Shown in pieces: positions 40,107 to 48,149 of a DNA stretch of 64,000 bases. Where the stretch lies: assembly GCA_947627235.1 (NCBI GenBank), contig CANQVG010000001.1, positions 1 through 64,000 of the forward strand, read 5' to 3'. The translations under genes and the position numbers were made by a program. Position 1 is the first letter of the stretch; every line of letters begins with the position of its first letter. The stretch is from an uncultured Clostridia bacterium (GTDB taxonomy: Bacteria > Bacillota > Clostridia > Oscillospirales > Ruminococcaceae). The notes beneath the pieces are model-generated. The model worked only from the letters and a program-made list of their open reading frames with translations, was not told the origin of the DNA and did no database searches.

Positions 40107-41594
40107 TTAATTCTTGAATCCGAAGAAACCGGGGAATTCGTTCTCTTCGGCAGGCTTAAGAGCGCCGGTTTTGACAGCAGCTCCGCCGTACCAGCCCATC
40201 AGGTTCCAGAGGACGATGTGCGGGCAGTGGTAGTCGATGACCTCAGCCGCACAGTCGGGGGAGTGGTCCTTGAGCGTTTCGGTCGCGAGCTTTCCGACCT
40301 CGGTCATCATCTCCTTGAGGGCGCCAAACTCCTCGCCCAAAATGCCGTAGAGAAGGTGATCGCGCTGCTCCAAGGTAAAGCTCGGGAATTTCACGTCTTC
40401 CAGCCGTACTTCTCTGTCGCGTCTGTCGCGGCTGAATCCGTCCGCATACTTGACCGAATATGCGGCATTGAACTCTATCCAAGTCGCCTTATGATCACCG
40501 ATCATCCCTAAGCCGGCATAGGCTATCGTGCCGTAATCTCTGCTCGCCTCGAGGTTTTTATCCTCGATCCCGTAGCAGATACCGGTGACCTCTTTGTCTC
40601 CGACGTTGTAGATCGTTCTGAATTTCGCGCCGCCGTCGGTTTGCTGAGTGCCGCTCATGACCGCATAGGCGAAGATATCCCACAGAAGAATATTGTCCGG
40701 GAATTTGTCGCAGCCCTCGAAGCCGATCTTTTTGATCTCGGGCAGCTTTTCGCGCATAGAATCTACGAGCGCCTTTACTCTGTCTGAATACTTTTCGTTT
40801 AGCGCTTTAAGGATAGCTTCGTTGTAGTCGGCGGTGAGAATCGGAATGCAGGTCTGATATTTTTTGCCCTGCTGCTTGATGAAGTTATAGCGTAAAAGCG
40901 TGTCAAGCTCGTCCTCAAGGTAAACCGAGGCGATGCCGAGCTCTACCGATAGCTGCTCGACGGTCATCGGCTCGTAGTATGCCGAGAGCAGGATCTGCCC
41001 GGGCAGCTTTCTTGTCACCAGAGTGTCGAATGCGTTGTTATAGTTACCGTTGAAAATATAGCGGAAATTAAAGGGCTGGGGGTTGAAGCTTTTTTCTCCG
41101 AACTGTCTTTCCATAGCGATGCCTTCTTTCAATATTTTTCTCGATTGGAACAGGTTGAACTTTACCGTCTGGGCGGTAAGCCCGTATTTTTCGGAGATGT
41201 CCTTTATCGACATTCCCTCGTAATAATACGCAACGGTGCAGAGACGGTATTTTTCCGACAAAAAGGCGAGTTCCCGTCGTAGGGTGTTTTCCTGCTCTTT
41301 TTCACAGATGTCGTCTTCAAGGTCCGAGCCGTCGGGGATATCCTCGTCAAGCTCCGCAGAGGTATGCTTCAGGTTTTTGCGCAGGTAGTGCTTATATGTA
41401 TTTGCAGCTACTTTCCACACGAATCCGAAAAATGCGTCGTCGCATTTGAGGTTCGGCGCGCTCTTTAATACCGCGAGGATTATGTCCGAACAGAGATCTT
41501 CCGCCTTATAGGGGTCGGAGGTTTTGTGAAGCGACCATAAATAGAGTGTGCGCATGTTTTCCGAGATGAGTTCTCCTGCTTTTTGCGTCGTCAT
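40107..41594 (-). CDS. ECF-type sigma factor with long C-terminal extension
   Basis: A 495-residue protein. Residues about 10-80 are sigma region 2 (NMRTLYLWSLHKTSDPYKAEDLCSDIILAVL) and about 105-160 are region 4 (EKYRLCTVAYYYEGMSIKDISEKYGLTAQTVKFNLFQSRKIL). The remaining 330 residues are not part of a normal ECF sigma. They start with a winged-helix-like stretch (about 195-240: EPMTVEQLSVELGIASVYLEDELDTLLRYNFI), then a mixed alpha/beta domain with several tryptophans and a YHCPH motif, which I do not recognise. It may sense a ligand and control the sigma core. AGGTGA lies before the ATG. It is 96 bp after the XRE-TPR gene on the same strand. Confidence 0.85.
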   Translation of the reverse strand: MTTQKAGELISENMRTLYLWSLHKTSDPYKAEDLCSDIILAVLKSAPNLKCDDAFFGFVWKVAANTYKHYLRKNLKHTSAELDEDIPDGSDLEDDICEKEQENTLRRELAFLSEKYRLCTVAYYYEGMSIKDISEKYGLTAQTVKFNLFQSRKILKEGIAMERQFGEKSFNPQPFNFRYIFNGNYNNAFDTLVTRKLPGQILLSAYYEPMTVEQLSVELGIASVYLEDELDTLLRYNFIKQQGKKYQTCIPILTADYNEAILKALNEKYSDRVKALVDSMREKLPEIKKIGFEGCDKFPDNILLWDIFAYAVMSGTQQTDGGAKFRTIYNVGDKEVTGICYGIEDKNLEASRDYGTIAYAGLGMIGDHKATWIEFNAAYSVKYADGFSRDRRDREVRLEDVKFPSFTLEQRDHLLYGILGEEFGALKEMMTEVGKLATETLKDHSPDCAAEVIDYHCPHIVLWNLMGWYGGAAVKTGALKPAEENEFPGFFGFKN

Positions 41595-41689
41595 TTTTGT
41601 TCACCTGTTTTTCTTATGATGTCTATGCTCTGAAAGCTTTCACCCATATAGTGACAGAAAGCGGGCTGTGGTTAGAAAGTTTTTGAAAA

Positions 41690-42751
41690 TTATTTTGCAG
41701 AGTGTTTTTGAAGCATGTCAATCACCGCTTTGAACCTGACGGTATCGCGAACGAAGTCGTAAACAGGACAATTAAGTCCCTCCAAAAGGTCGTCGGCGAT
41801 ACTTTTGCCGTCGGGGTTCGGCATCCAATCTATTACTTCTTTGCCTCTGAAAGCGGGGGAGGTGTAGTGCGAGTTAAAGTCATAGGTCAGGAACCTTGCA
41901 GCATGCTCCGCTTCTTTTTCGAGGCACAAAAGAGTGTTTTCTGTGTCTTTGCGGTTGGCGTATATAACCGACATATCATCAAAAGCGCCGGCTAAAGAGT
42001 AAGAGTGATAGGTCGTATCGCCGTCGCAGAAAACCGTTTCGCATACGTCGACGCACTGCTTCAAAAGCCTGAGTCTGTCATCAGCGGAATAGGACGCTTC
42101 ATCGTTTCCGAGCATTCTGAGGCCCATCTCCAAACGCCCGAGGCAAAACAGCATATGTTCCTGCAAATTCGGCTTAAAGTCTGCATCGGCCTTTTCAAGC
42201 AGGAACATCAGCATATCCTCCTTTGAAAACCACGTCGGTGGGCAGGTTTTAGCTATTTCTACAGCACGCTGACGGTTGCCTGAGTTGCGGTAAGCGTAGA
42301 TAAGTGTCTGCGTTGTCCGGCAGCGGATTTCGTCGTCGGTACATTCCGAAAGTATCTTTTTGCAAAGCTCTATTGCTTCCTGATATTTGCCGAGACATCC
42401 GAAGTTTTCCGCAAGCTGATACATTATCTCATAAGAGCGCGGGAACTCCCTGAGTCCCTTTTCGAGCACGGCTATTGCCTCCTCAAACTTGGACTGTGCG
42501 TAAAACTCCCTCGACTCGTCGACGATAGTTTTGATTTTCTCGTTCGTTTTGGTGAGGTCGACGCCGAGAAGCTGGTCGGTGGTCACGCCGAAAATGTTTG
42601 CGAGAACCGGAAGCTGTGAGATGTCCGGCGCGGTTTTGTCGGTTTCCCACTGGCTAACCGCCTGCGCAGAGACGTTAAGATACTCCGCAAGCTGCTCTTG
42701 GGTGATGTCGTGCTCTCGGCGCAGGGTTTTGATAGTTGTTCCTATTGTCAT
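41690..42751 (-). CDS. XRE-family regulator with TPR-like repeats
   Basis: A 353-residue protein. Residues 1-65 are an XRE helix-turn-helix (LRREHDITQEQLAEYLNVSAQAVSQWE). The rest is helical with TPR-like units, e.g. EEAIAVLEKGLREFPRSYEIMYQLAENFGCLGKYQEAIELCKKIL (about 85-130). This layout resembles peptide-sensing RRNPP-like or MerR/XRE-TPR regulators, but no small peptide gene was found beside it. I take the ATG at 42751, after AAAGGAG. Its promoter and a 17-bp inverted repeat lie upstream, and the ECF-like gene follows. Confidence 0.85.
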   Translation of the reverse strand: MTIGTTIKTLRREHDITQEQLAEYLNVSAQAVSQWETDKTAPDISQLPVLANIFGVTTDQLLGVDLTKTNEKIKTIVDESREFYAQSKFEEAIAVLEKGLREFPRSYEIMYQLAENFGCLGKYQEAIELCKKILSECTDDEIRCRTTQTLIYAYRNSGNRQRAVEIAKTCPPTWFSKEDMLMFLLEKADADFKPNLQEHMLFCLGRLEMGLRMLGNDEASYSADDRLRLLKQCVDVCETVFCDGDTTYHSYSLAGAFDDMSVIYANRKDTENTLLCLEKEAEHAARFLTYDFNSHYTSPAFRGKEVIDWMPNPDGKSIADDLLEGLNCPVYDFVRDTVRFKAVIDMLQKHSAK

Positions 42752-42797
42752 AGTAAAAACTCCTTTAAAAATATTCAAAAGCGCTTTTGTTGTCTGT

Positions 42798-42826
42798 ATT
42801 ATAACATCTTTGTGACGTCTTGTGAA
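42798..42826 (-). promoter_or_regulatory. Promoter of the XRE-TPR gene
   Basis: TTCACA (42821-42826) and TATAAT (42798-42803) on the minus strand with a 17-bp spacer, 47 bp before the ATG. Confidence 0.75.
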
Positions 42827-42846
42827 GACAGCAGATGTTGTTTTGA

Positions 42847-42863
42847 TTTCAAGCGTCACTTGA
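42847..42863. promoter_or_regulatory. Inverted-repeat site shared with the XRE-DWLP gene
   Basis: TTTCAAG-N5-CTTGA, 21 bp upstream of the -35 hexamer. It differs at two positions from the 17-mer at 8461-8477, which sits at the same place before another XRE gene. Confidence 0.55.
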
Positions 42864-43054
42864 TTTTTTAAAGCAAAAGTCGCATTCTAAAGGTGCGGCC
42901 TGAGGAATTATTCACGTGTTTTTCTGACCCATTCGTCGAGACTGTACGCAGAAGAGTCAGCCTCTTTTCGATGTTTACGTCAACGTCGTTATCGTATTTC
43001 GCAAGAGAAGCTGCCTATGTTGCCGCAAGACACGACCAAAAGAGAAATAGGGGT

Positions 43055-43079
43055 CCCCGAAATGCGAAGCGTTTTGGGG
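43055..43079 (-). repeat. Hairpin module of the tRNA-linked repeat family (copy B, second hairpin)
   Basis: CCCCGAAATGC and GCGTTTTGGGG form an 11-bp stem (two G-T pairs) with a GAA loop. The edge GGGGAGAAGGAGCGGCA matches copy A (1356-1372) apart from one base, while the stem is unrelated. Bases 42864-43054 hold no gene that I can support. Confidence 0.6.
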
Positions 43080-43106
43080 AGAAGGAGCGGCAACCCGTCA
43101 AGCGAA

Positions 43107-43155
43107 GCCGTGATTTGCATAGCAAATCGCGGCGAGCCAAAAGGGTTCGCCGCGA
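43107..43155 (-). repeat. Two mutually exclusive hairpins (copy B, first hairpin)
   Basis: TCGCGGCGA (43127-43135) pairs with TCGCCGCGA (43147-43155); alternatively GCCGTGATTTGC (43107-43118) pairs with GCAAATCGCGGC (43122-43133), 12 bp. Seven bases are shared, so only one can form. Next to it (43157-43164) the minus strand reads GGCACCACGTC, the same junction as the CCA end of tRNA-Cys in copy A, so it may be the remnant of a tRNA 3' end. Confidence 0.65.
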
Positions 43156-43172
43156 CGTGGTGCCAATAGAAG

Positions 43173-43242
43173 CGTTATTTCTTGCCGTTCGCTCTCGCTC
43201 GCCGTTACGGCTTGGCTCGCGGAGCTCACGGAGAAATAATCG
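43173..43242. repeat. Long imperfect hairpin
   Basis: CGTTATTTCT (43173-43182) pairs with AGAAATAATCG (43232-43242, one bulge). Shorter nested pairs lie inside (CCGT/ACGG, GCTC/GAGC, GCCGT/ACGGC). It lies between copy B of the repeat and the tRNA-Leu terminator, with no gene. Confidence 0.5.
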
Positions 43243-43261
43243 CGTCTATGCGCACAAAGAA

Positions 43262-43284
43262 AAAATCCGCATACGCGGATTTTT
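43262..43284 (-). terminator. Terminator of tRNA-Leu
   Basis: AAAATCCGC and GCGGATTTT form a 9-bp stem with loop ATAC, with T tracts on both sides. It lies 5 bp beyond the CCA end. Confidence 0.88.
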
Positions 43285-43288
43285 TCTT

Positions 43289-43374
43289 TGGTGCCGCTGA
43301 CCGGACTCGAACCGGTACGCTTTAAGGGCGGGGGATTTTAAGTCCCATGTGTCTGCCAATTTCACCACAGCGGC
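43289..43374 (-). tRNA. tRNA-Leu (TAA)
   Basis: An 86-nt tRNA with a long variable arm. Acceptor GCCGCTG/CAGCGGC, discriminator A, encoded CCA, anticodon loop CTTAAAA giving TAA. It is transcribed alone on the minus strand. Confidence 0.95.
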
Positions 43375-43383
43375 GCGACATTT

Positions 43384-43412
43384 ATATTACCACTTTGAAA
43401 CGTAAATGTCAA
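43384..43412 (-). promoter_or_regulatory. Promoter of tRNA-Leu
   Basis: TTGACA (43407-43412) and TAATAT (43384-43389) on the minus strand, 17-bp spacer, TGG before the -10. Confidence 0.88.
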
Positions 43413-43475
43413 CACACCGAATATAAAAATCTTTTTTGAGCATAATATTTCCAAAACATCCGAAAGGAGAAAGCT

Positions 43476-43649
43476 ATGTCTGAAAAAGAAGAGGATCTCA
43501 AGATTTATAAGCCAAAGGGAAAGGTTCTGCCGCTTTATGAGACGAATCCGATAGTTGACAACTATACCGCCGAAAACGGCAGGGTTTACAACCGCTCCGA
43601 AAAAAACGCCGTTCAAGCCAAAAAAGAAGTTGACGCAAACGAGAAATAA
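43476..43649 (+). CDS. Small hydrophilic protein of unknown function
   Basis: A 57-residue protein starting MSEKEEDLKIYKPKGKVLP and ending in a charged tail (AVQAKKEVDANEK). GAAAGGAG lies 6 nt before the ATG and a strong terminator follows, so it looks like a genuine single-gene unit. It is highly charged, with no membrane helix or cysteine. No family is recognised. Confidence 0.7.
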   Translation: MSEKEEDLKIYKPKGKVLPLYETNPIVDNYTAENGRVYNRSEKNAVQAKKEVDANEK

Positions 43650-43658
43650 CGCGCTGTT

Positions 43659-43687
43659 AAAAGCTCCTGACACGTCAGGAGCTTTTT
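43659..43687 (+). terminator. Terminator of the 57-residue protein gene
   Basis: AAAAGCTCCTGA and TCAGGAGCTTTT form a 12-bp stem with a 4-nt loop, ending in TTTTTT. Confidence 0.92.
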
Positions 43688-43823
43688 TATGTATTGCATT
43701 GTGAAATGTTTTGTGCTACAATATTTTTCGGAAGTTTTTTCTGCCGAAGCAACGGTTGCTTTTCGTGACGGGACCCCGAGTTTTTGCATAAAATATAGTA
43801 TGAATTACTTGGGGGAGTGACAT

Positions 43824-44150
43824 ATGAGAGATATAATCTTTTCGGTGATTCTTATAGCGGCAACAATAGGGCTTATTTACATAATAAGGCTGCTTTCCGC
43901 GGATTTTCAGAACGTATGCGAGCGGCCACGCGCCGATATGCGCATATATTTTGACCGAAGCTGTGAGTGCCTTGAATATATGCTCGGCAGGATATATTCG
44001 TGTTCATCGCTCAGCGACTTGAACCTCAGAATAACGATTGTCGACTGCATCGGAACCTCGGAAAGCAGGCAGTGGCTGCTTGCGCTTCGCACCAAGCTCA
44101 GGCGGGACTTTGATATAGTTTTGGAGGAAGAATGTGACGGAAAAGAATAG
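43824..44150 (+). CDS. Small single-pass membrane protein before recD2
   Basis: A 108-residue protein with one N-terminal membrane helix (about 4-22) and a cytosolic part with RMYFDRSCECLEYMLGRIY-like and DCIGTSESRQWLLALRTKL stretches. Unknown function. It overlaps the recD2 start by 17 nt in another frame, so the two are probably translated together. A GGGGG-containing ribosome site lies before the ATG. Confidence 0.7.
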   Translation: MRDIIFSVILIAATIGLIYIIRLLSADFQNVCERPRADMRIYFDRSCECLEYMLGRIYSCSSLSDLNLRITIVDCIGTSESRQWLLALRTKLRRDFDIVLEEECDGKE

Positions 44151-46365
44151 CACCGTGACAATAAAAGGAACGGTTGACAGTGTTACATACAGAAATGAAG
44201 ATAACGGCTTCGGCGTGATCGTGCTTGATTACGCCGGCGAGCCTTTGAATGTTGTCGGAGAGCTTGGAAATGTCGAAGAGGGCGAAGACCTTGAACTCAC
44301 GGGTATGTTTGTAAAGCACCCGAAATTCGGCGACCAATTCAGGGCGGAAGTATGTGTCCGTTCGCTCCCGGTGGAGGCGTCCGCCATACAGCGATATCTT
44401 GCGGGCGGAGTCGTAAAGGGCATAGGACCTGTTCTTGCAAAACGCATAGTCGCACGTTTTGGCGACAAGACCCTCGAAATTATGGAAAACGACCCCGACC
44501 GTCTTACCGAGGTTGAGGGAATCACAAAGTCAAAGGCCGACTCGTTTTCCGACGAATTTATCAAAGTAATCGGCTTTCGCAACCTGCTTATGTATTTTAC
44601 CGAGTGCAGAATCCCTGCGCTTTACGGCATAAGGGCGTGGAAAAAATACGCCGAAATCGCGCTCGAGCTGATAAACCGGAATCCGTATATTCTCTGTTCG
44701 GCTTCTATAGAGCTTCCGTTTTTAAAAGCCGAGGAGATAGCCAGAGAGAAAGGCGTACCCGAGGACAGCTCTTTTCGTCTGACAGCCGGAATAAAATACA
44801 TTCTCGAGGAAAATGCCGACGCCGGTCATACCGCTCTTCCTCAGGACAAGCTTTTAGACCTTGCCGCGAGGCTGCTTAGGGTCGAGCCGTCGGTGGTATA
44901 CGACGCTGTTCAGCAGGAAATTTCCGAGGAGAATCTTTTTGTTTATTTAAAGAAAAACCGTCCGTTCATTATGCTTCGCGACTATTACATCGCCGAGCAG
45001 TATATTGCCCGACGCCTTGCGATAATGAACAGCCTTTCCTATGACACAAGGATAAACTACGACGAGGTCATTGACATAGCCGAGCAGGAAAACGGCATAG
45101 AATACGCCGATAAGCAGCGCGAGGCGATAAACACCGCACTGTCAAAGGGGTTTATGGTACTCACTGGAGGCCCCGGTACCGGAAAAACCACCACTCTAAA
45201 CGCCATAATTTCGCTCTTTGAGCAGCAGCGTATGAAGCCGCTCATCTGCGCACCTACGGGTAGGGCGGCAAAGCGCGTCTCCGACCTCACGGGATACGAA
45301 GCCAAGACCATTCACCGTCTTCTCGGAGTCAGGGCGGGAGGCGAAATAGCCGGTTTTGAGCATAACGAGGAGAACCTTTTGGACTGCGACGTCGTGATAA
45401 TCGACGAGATGTCTATGGTAGACACGCTGCTCTTTGAGGCGCTTCTAAGGGCGCTGCCGATTGACTGCAAACTGATAATGGTTGGTGACAGCGACCAGCT
45501 CCCCTCAGTCGGAGCGGGGAACGTTCTTCACGACATAATCGAGTCGCAGACCGTTCCTGTAATCTCACTTACAGAGATTTTTCGTCAGGCGCTCGAAAGC
45601 GCAATCGTCACCAACGCCCATAAGATAGTCGGCGGCGAGATGCCGGTGCTTGACAATTCAAAGGACTTCTTCTTTTTGCAGCGGCTCGATTTCGACGAAG
45701 CTGCCAAGCTCACTGTCGACCTCTGTGAAAACCGTCTGCCAAAGGCTTACGGTTTCGATTCGATAACCGATATTCAGGTGCTTTCTCCTACGAGAAAGGG
45801 ACCGCTTGGTACAGTGGAACTCAACAGAATGCTTCAGGCAGCGCTCAATCCGCCATCCCGCCAGAAGACCGAGATTAAGACCTTCCTTTATACTTTTCGC
45901 GTCGGCGACAAGGTTATGCAGACAAAAAACGACTATGAAATCGACTGGAAGAAGGACGGCGAGCGCGGAACCGGCATTTTTAACGGCGACATCGGGGTTA
46001 TTTTGCGGTTAAACCGTCTTCTCGGCGAAATTGAAATCGACTTCGACGGCAGAGTCGCGGTATATAACACCGAGATGCTCGATAACTTGGAGCTTGCCTA
46101 CGCCGCTACGGTACACAAAAGTCAGGGCAGCGAGTTCGACGCGGTGATTCTGCCGGTTCTCGGCGGATATGACAAGCTGTATTTTCGCAACCTGCTCTAC
46201 ACTGCCGTCACGAGAGCTAAAAAGCTGCTTGTGATCGTAGGCTCAAAGAACCGGCTGGAGTTTATGGTCAAAAACAACCGCAGAATGAACCGCTACACCT
46301 GTCTGAGACAGATGCTATGCGAGGAGGCATACGGAAGCTCCGCGGAGGAAAATGACAATGAATAA
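44134..46365 (+). CDS. recD2: RecD2-type 5'-3' DNA helicase
   Basis: A 743-residue SF1B helicase of the RecD2 (YrrC) type, which works without RecBC. The N-terminal region (about 1-190) has OB-like and helix-hairpin-helix parts (TEVEGITKSKADSF). Walker A is GGPGTGKTT near 345-353, then CAPTGRAAKR, IIDEMSMVD and GDSDQLPSVG. The end has the UvrD-like YAATVHKSQGSEFD. The start is a GTG at 44134 with GGAGGAAGAAT before it. comF follows with a 14-nt overlap. The role is probably repair or fork processing. Confidence 0.94.
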   Translation: MTEKNSTVTIKGTVDSVTYRNEDNGFGVIVLDYAGEPLNVVGELGNVEEGEDLELTGMFVKHPKFGDQFRAEVCVRSLPVEASAIQRYLAGGVVKGIGPVLAKRIVARFGDKTLEIMENDPDRLTEVEGITKSKADSFSDEFIKVIGFRNLLMYFTECRIPALYGIRAWKKYAEIALELINRNPYILCSASIELPFLKAEEIAREKGVPEDSSFRLTAGIKYILEENADAGHTALPQDKLLDLAARLLRVEPSVVYDAVQQEISEENLFVYLKKNRPFIMLRDYYIAEQYIARRLAIMNSLSYDTRINYDEVIDIAEQENGIEYADKQREAINTALSKGFMVLTGGPGTGKTTTLNAIISLFEQQRMKPLICAPTGRAAKRVSDLTGYEAKTIHRLLGVRAGGEIAGFEHNEENLLDCDVVIIDEMSMVDTLLFEALLRALPIDCKLIMVGDSDQLPSVGAGNVLHDIIESQTVPVISLTEIFRQALESAIVTNAHKIVGGEMPVLDNSKDFFFLQRLDFDEAAKLTVDLCENRLPKAYGFDSITDIQVLSPTRKGPLGTVELNRMLQAALNPPSRQKTEIKTFLYTFRVGDKVMQTKNDYEIDWKKDGERGTGIFNGDIGVILRLNRLLGEIEIDFDGRVAVYNTEMLDNLELAYAATVHKSQGSEFDAVILPVLGGYDKLYFRNLLYTAVTRAKKLLVIVGSKNRLEFMVKNNRRMNRYTCLRQMLCEEAYGSSAEENDNE

Positions 46366-47056
46366 GGCGCTTTTGTGGATTTCCGACCTGATTTTTCCGA
46401 ACCGTTGTCCGTTCTGCTCCGGGTTTATCCCGTGGAACGCGCTCGTATGTCCCGAATGTGAGCAAAAGCTTGAAAATGGCAGCTTCTGTCCCGTATGCGG
46501 AAAGCAGCGCTGCGAATGTTTGGCGGGCGGCTTTTTCTACGACGGTTGCGCCGTTGCACGGCCATACGAGGGAACCGTCCGAAAAGGCATACTCGAGTTG
46601 AAATACCGCTGCGGCTTCAACGCTGCAAAATATCTTATATCCGATGTCAGGGATATTCTTGACAAAAACGGATATCTGAAAGAGGCTTCGGTTATAACTT
46701 CGGTTCCGATGACGCCTTCACGGAGGCGCCAAACGGGTTACAATCAGGCAGAATACATAGCAAAGGAGCTTTCGGCGCTTACGGGTATCAGGTGCGACTT
46801 CGGGCTTATTGACAAGAAAAACACCGCTTCGCTTCAGCATGAGCTTTCTGTCGGCGAAAGAAAAGCTGAGGCTTTCAAAGCTTATTCGGCGCGCAAAAAG
46901 CACGCGGACATAACCGGCAAAACCGTCATTCTCTGCGACGATATCATCACCACAGGGTACACTCTTTCAGCCTGTGCCAAAGTGCTAAAGGCTATGGGCG
47001 CCATAAAGGTATACTGTGCGGTGCTCGCCGGAACGCCTATCGGCGGCGATAATTAA
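46352..47056 (+). CDS. comF: ComF-family phosphoribosyltransferase-like protein
   Basis: A 234-residue ComF-like protein. The N-terminus has zinc-binding cysteines (CPFC, CPEC, CPVCGKQRCEC) and the C-terminus a PRPP-binding loop (VILCDDIITTGYTLS, about 191-205). ComF is needed for DNA uptake in competent Firmicutes; in others it may serve in repair. dprA at 57966 is another competence-linked gene here. The start overlaps recD2 by 14 nt; ATG at 46352 or 46358 are both possible. Confidence 0.9.
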   Translation: MTMNKALLWISDLIFPNRCPFCSGFIPWNALVCPECEQKLENGSFCPVCGKQRCECLAGGFFYDGCAVARPYEGTVRKGILELKYRCGFNAAKYLISDVRDILDKNGYLKEASVITSVPMTPSRRRQTGYNQAEYIAKELSALTGIRCDFGLIDKKNTASLQHELSVGERKAEAFKAYSARKKHADITGKTVILCDDIITTGYTLSACAKVLKAMGAIKVYCAVLAGTPIGGDN

Positions 47057-47075
47057 CAAAAACGGAGGGATAAAA

Positions 47076-48092
47076 ATGTCTGTTCTCGATCTCGGAATCG
47101 ACCTCGGCACGGCTAATATAATCATATCCACGGGCAAGGGCGGGGCGGTTCTCAACGAACCGACCGTTATCGCTTTTGATAAAAAAACCGACCGCGTGGT
47201 AGCTTTCGGCGAGGAAGCCTATAAGATGATAGGACGCACGCCGGAGCATATAGCGGTAATAAAGCCGCTGAAGGACGGCGTAATTTCCAATAACGACATG
47301 GCTCAGGAGCTTATCCGTCTATGTATACTCAAGGTCATCGGCAAGCGGCTTATAAATCCCCGCATAGTTATGTGCGTACCGAGCGGAATAACCGCCGTGG
47401 AGAGAAAAGCCGTCGTTGAGAGTGCGGTTTCGGCAGGGGCAAGAACGGTATATCTGATTGAGGAGCCGGTTGCGGCGCTTCTCGGCGCCGGTGAGGACAT
47501 TATGCGCCCGTTCGGACGAATGGTCGTCGACATCGGCGGCGGTACATCGGATATAGCCGTAACGTCGCTCGGAGGAATAGTCGCGGCAAACTCCGTCAAG
47601 AAGGCTGGCAATGCTTTTAATGCCTCCATTCAGCGCTATTTTGAGGAGAACTATAAAATTCTCATCGGGGAAAGAATGGCTGAGGACGCAAAAATCAGAT
47701 ACGGAAACGTATTTTGGCCGTCTATTGAAAAGACCGGAATCATTTCGGGGCGCAGCCTTATAACCGGGCTTCCCACTAAGCTTGAAATCAGCGAGGACGA
47801 TATCTGCAACGCCATTACCGACGACATTGACGCCATAGTTTCCGCTATACGCGTCGTGTTCGAGAGAACGCCTCCCGAACTTGTTGGCGACATCTTTGAA
47901 CACGGCATCGTGATAACCGGCGGCGGCGCTTTATTAAGGGGTCTTGATATGCACATCACGCGGGAGTTCGGTGTAAAGTGTTTTGTCGCCGATGATCCTC
48001 TCGGATGCGTCGCGCGGGGAACTCATATGGCGTTCAGGGTCAGAGATAAGCTCCGAAACGGTTTTGAAAAGGTCTCGGTGTCAAGAATCTGA
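47076..48092 (+). CDS. mreB: Rod shape-determining protein MreB
   Basis: A 338-residue actin-like ATPase that guides wall synthesis along the cell body. Motifs: phosphate 1 DLGIDLGTANIII (5-17), phosphate 2 VVDIGGGTSDIAV (about 160-172), the connecting VPSGITAVERKAV and adenosine GITGGGALL-like IVITGGGALLRGL. I take the ATG at 47076 after CGGAGGG; an upstream in-frame start lies within comF. No mreC or mreD follows, so it may be an Mbl/MreBH-type paralogue. Confidence 0.93.
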   Translation: MSVLDLGIDLGTANIIISTGKGGAVLNEPTVIAFDKKTDRVVAFGEEAYKMIGRTPEHIAVIKPLKDGVISNNDMAQELIRLCILKVIGKRLINPRIVMCVPSGITAVERKAVVESAVSAGARTVYLIEEPVAALLGAGEDIMRPFGRMVVDIGGGTSDIAVTSLGGIVAANSVKKAGNAFNASIQRYFEENYKILIGERMAEDAKIRYGNVFWPSIEKTGIISGRSLITGLPTKLEISEDDICNAITDDIDAIVSAIRVVFERTPPELVGDIFEHGIVITGGGALLRGLDMHITREFGVKCFVADDPLGCVARGTHMAFRVRDKLRNGFEKVSVSRI

Positions 48093-48149
48093 ATATTTTA
48101 GGAAAAATATACCAATAATCCTTCCGAATAAAAATCGGGAGGATTTTTT

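Noticed and set aside
40107-43000. Toxin-antitoxin or defence island around the HTH and sigma genes
   Set aside because: No nuclease, toxin, methylase or mobile-element gene is present; the genes read as regulators only.
42893-43300. 135-codon open frame on the + strand
   Set aside because: It runs through the hairpin repeat, the tRNA-Leu terminator and into the tRNA, is extremely Arg/Ser-rich, and has no ribosome site.
43740-43790. Another copy of the tRNA-linked repeat (GGGACCCC edge)
   Set aside because: Only an eight-base edge matches and the stem is not convincing.
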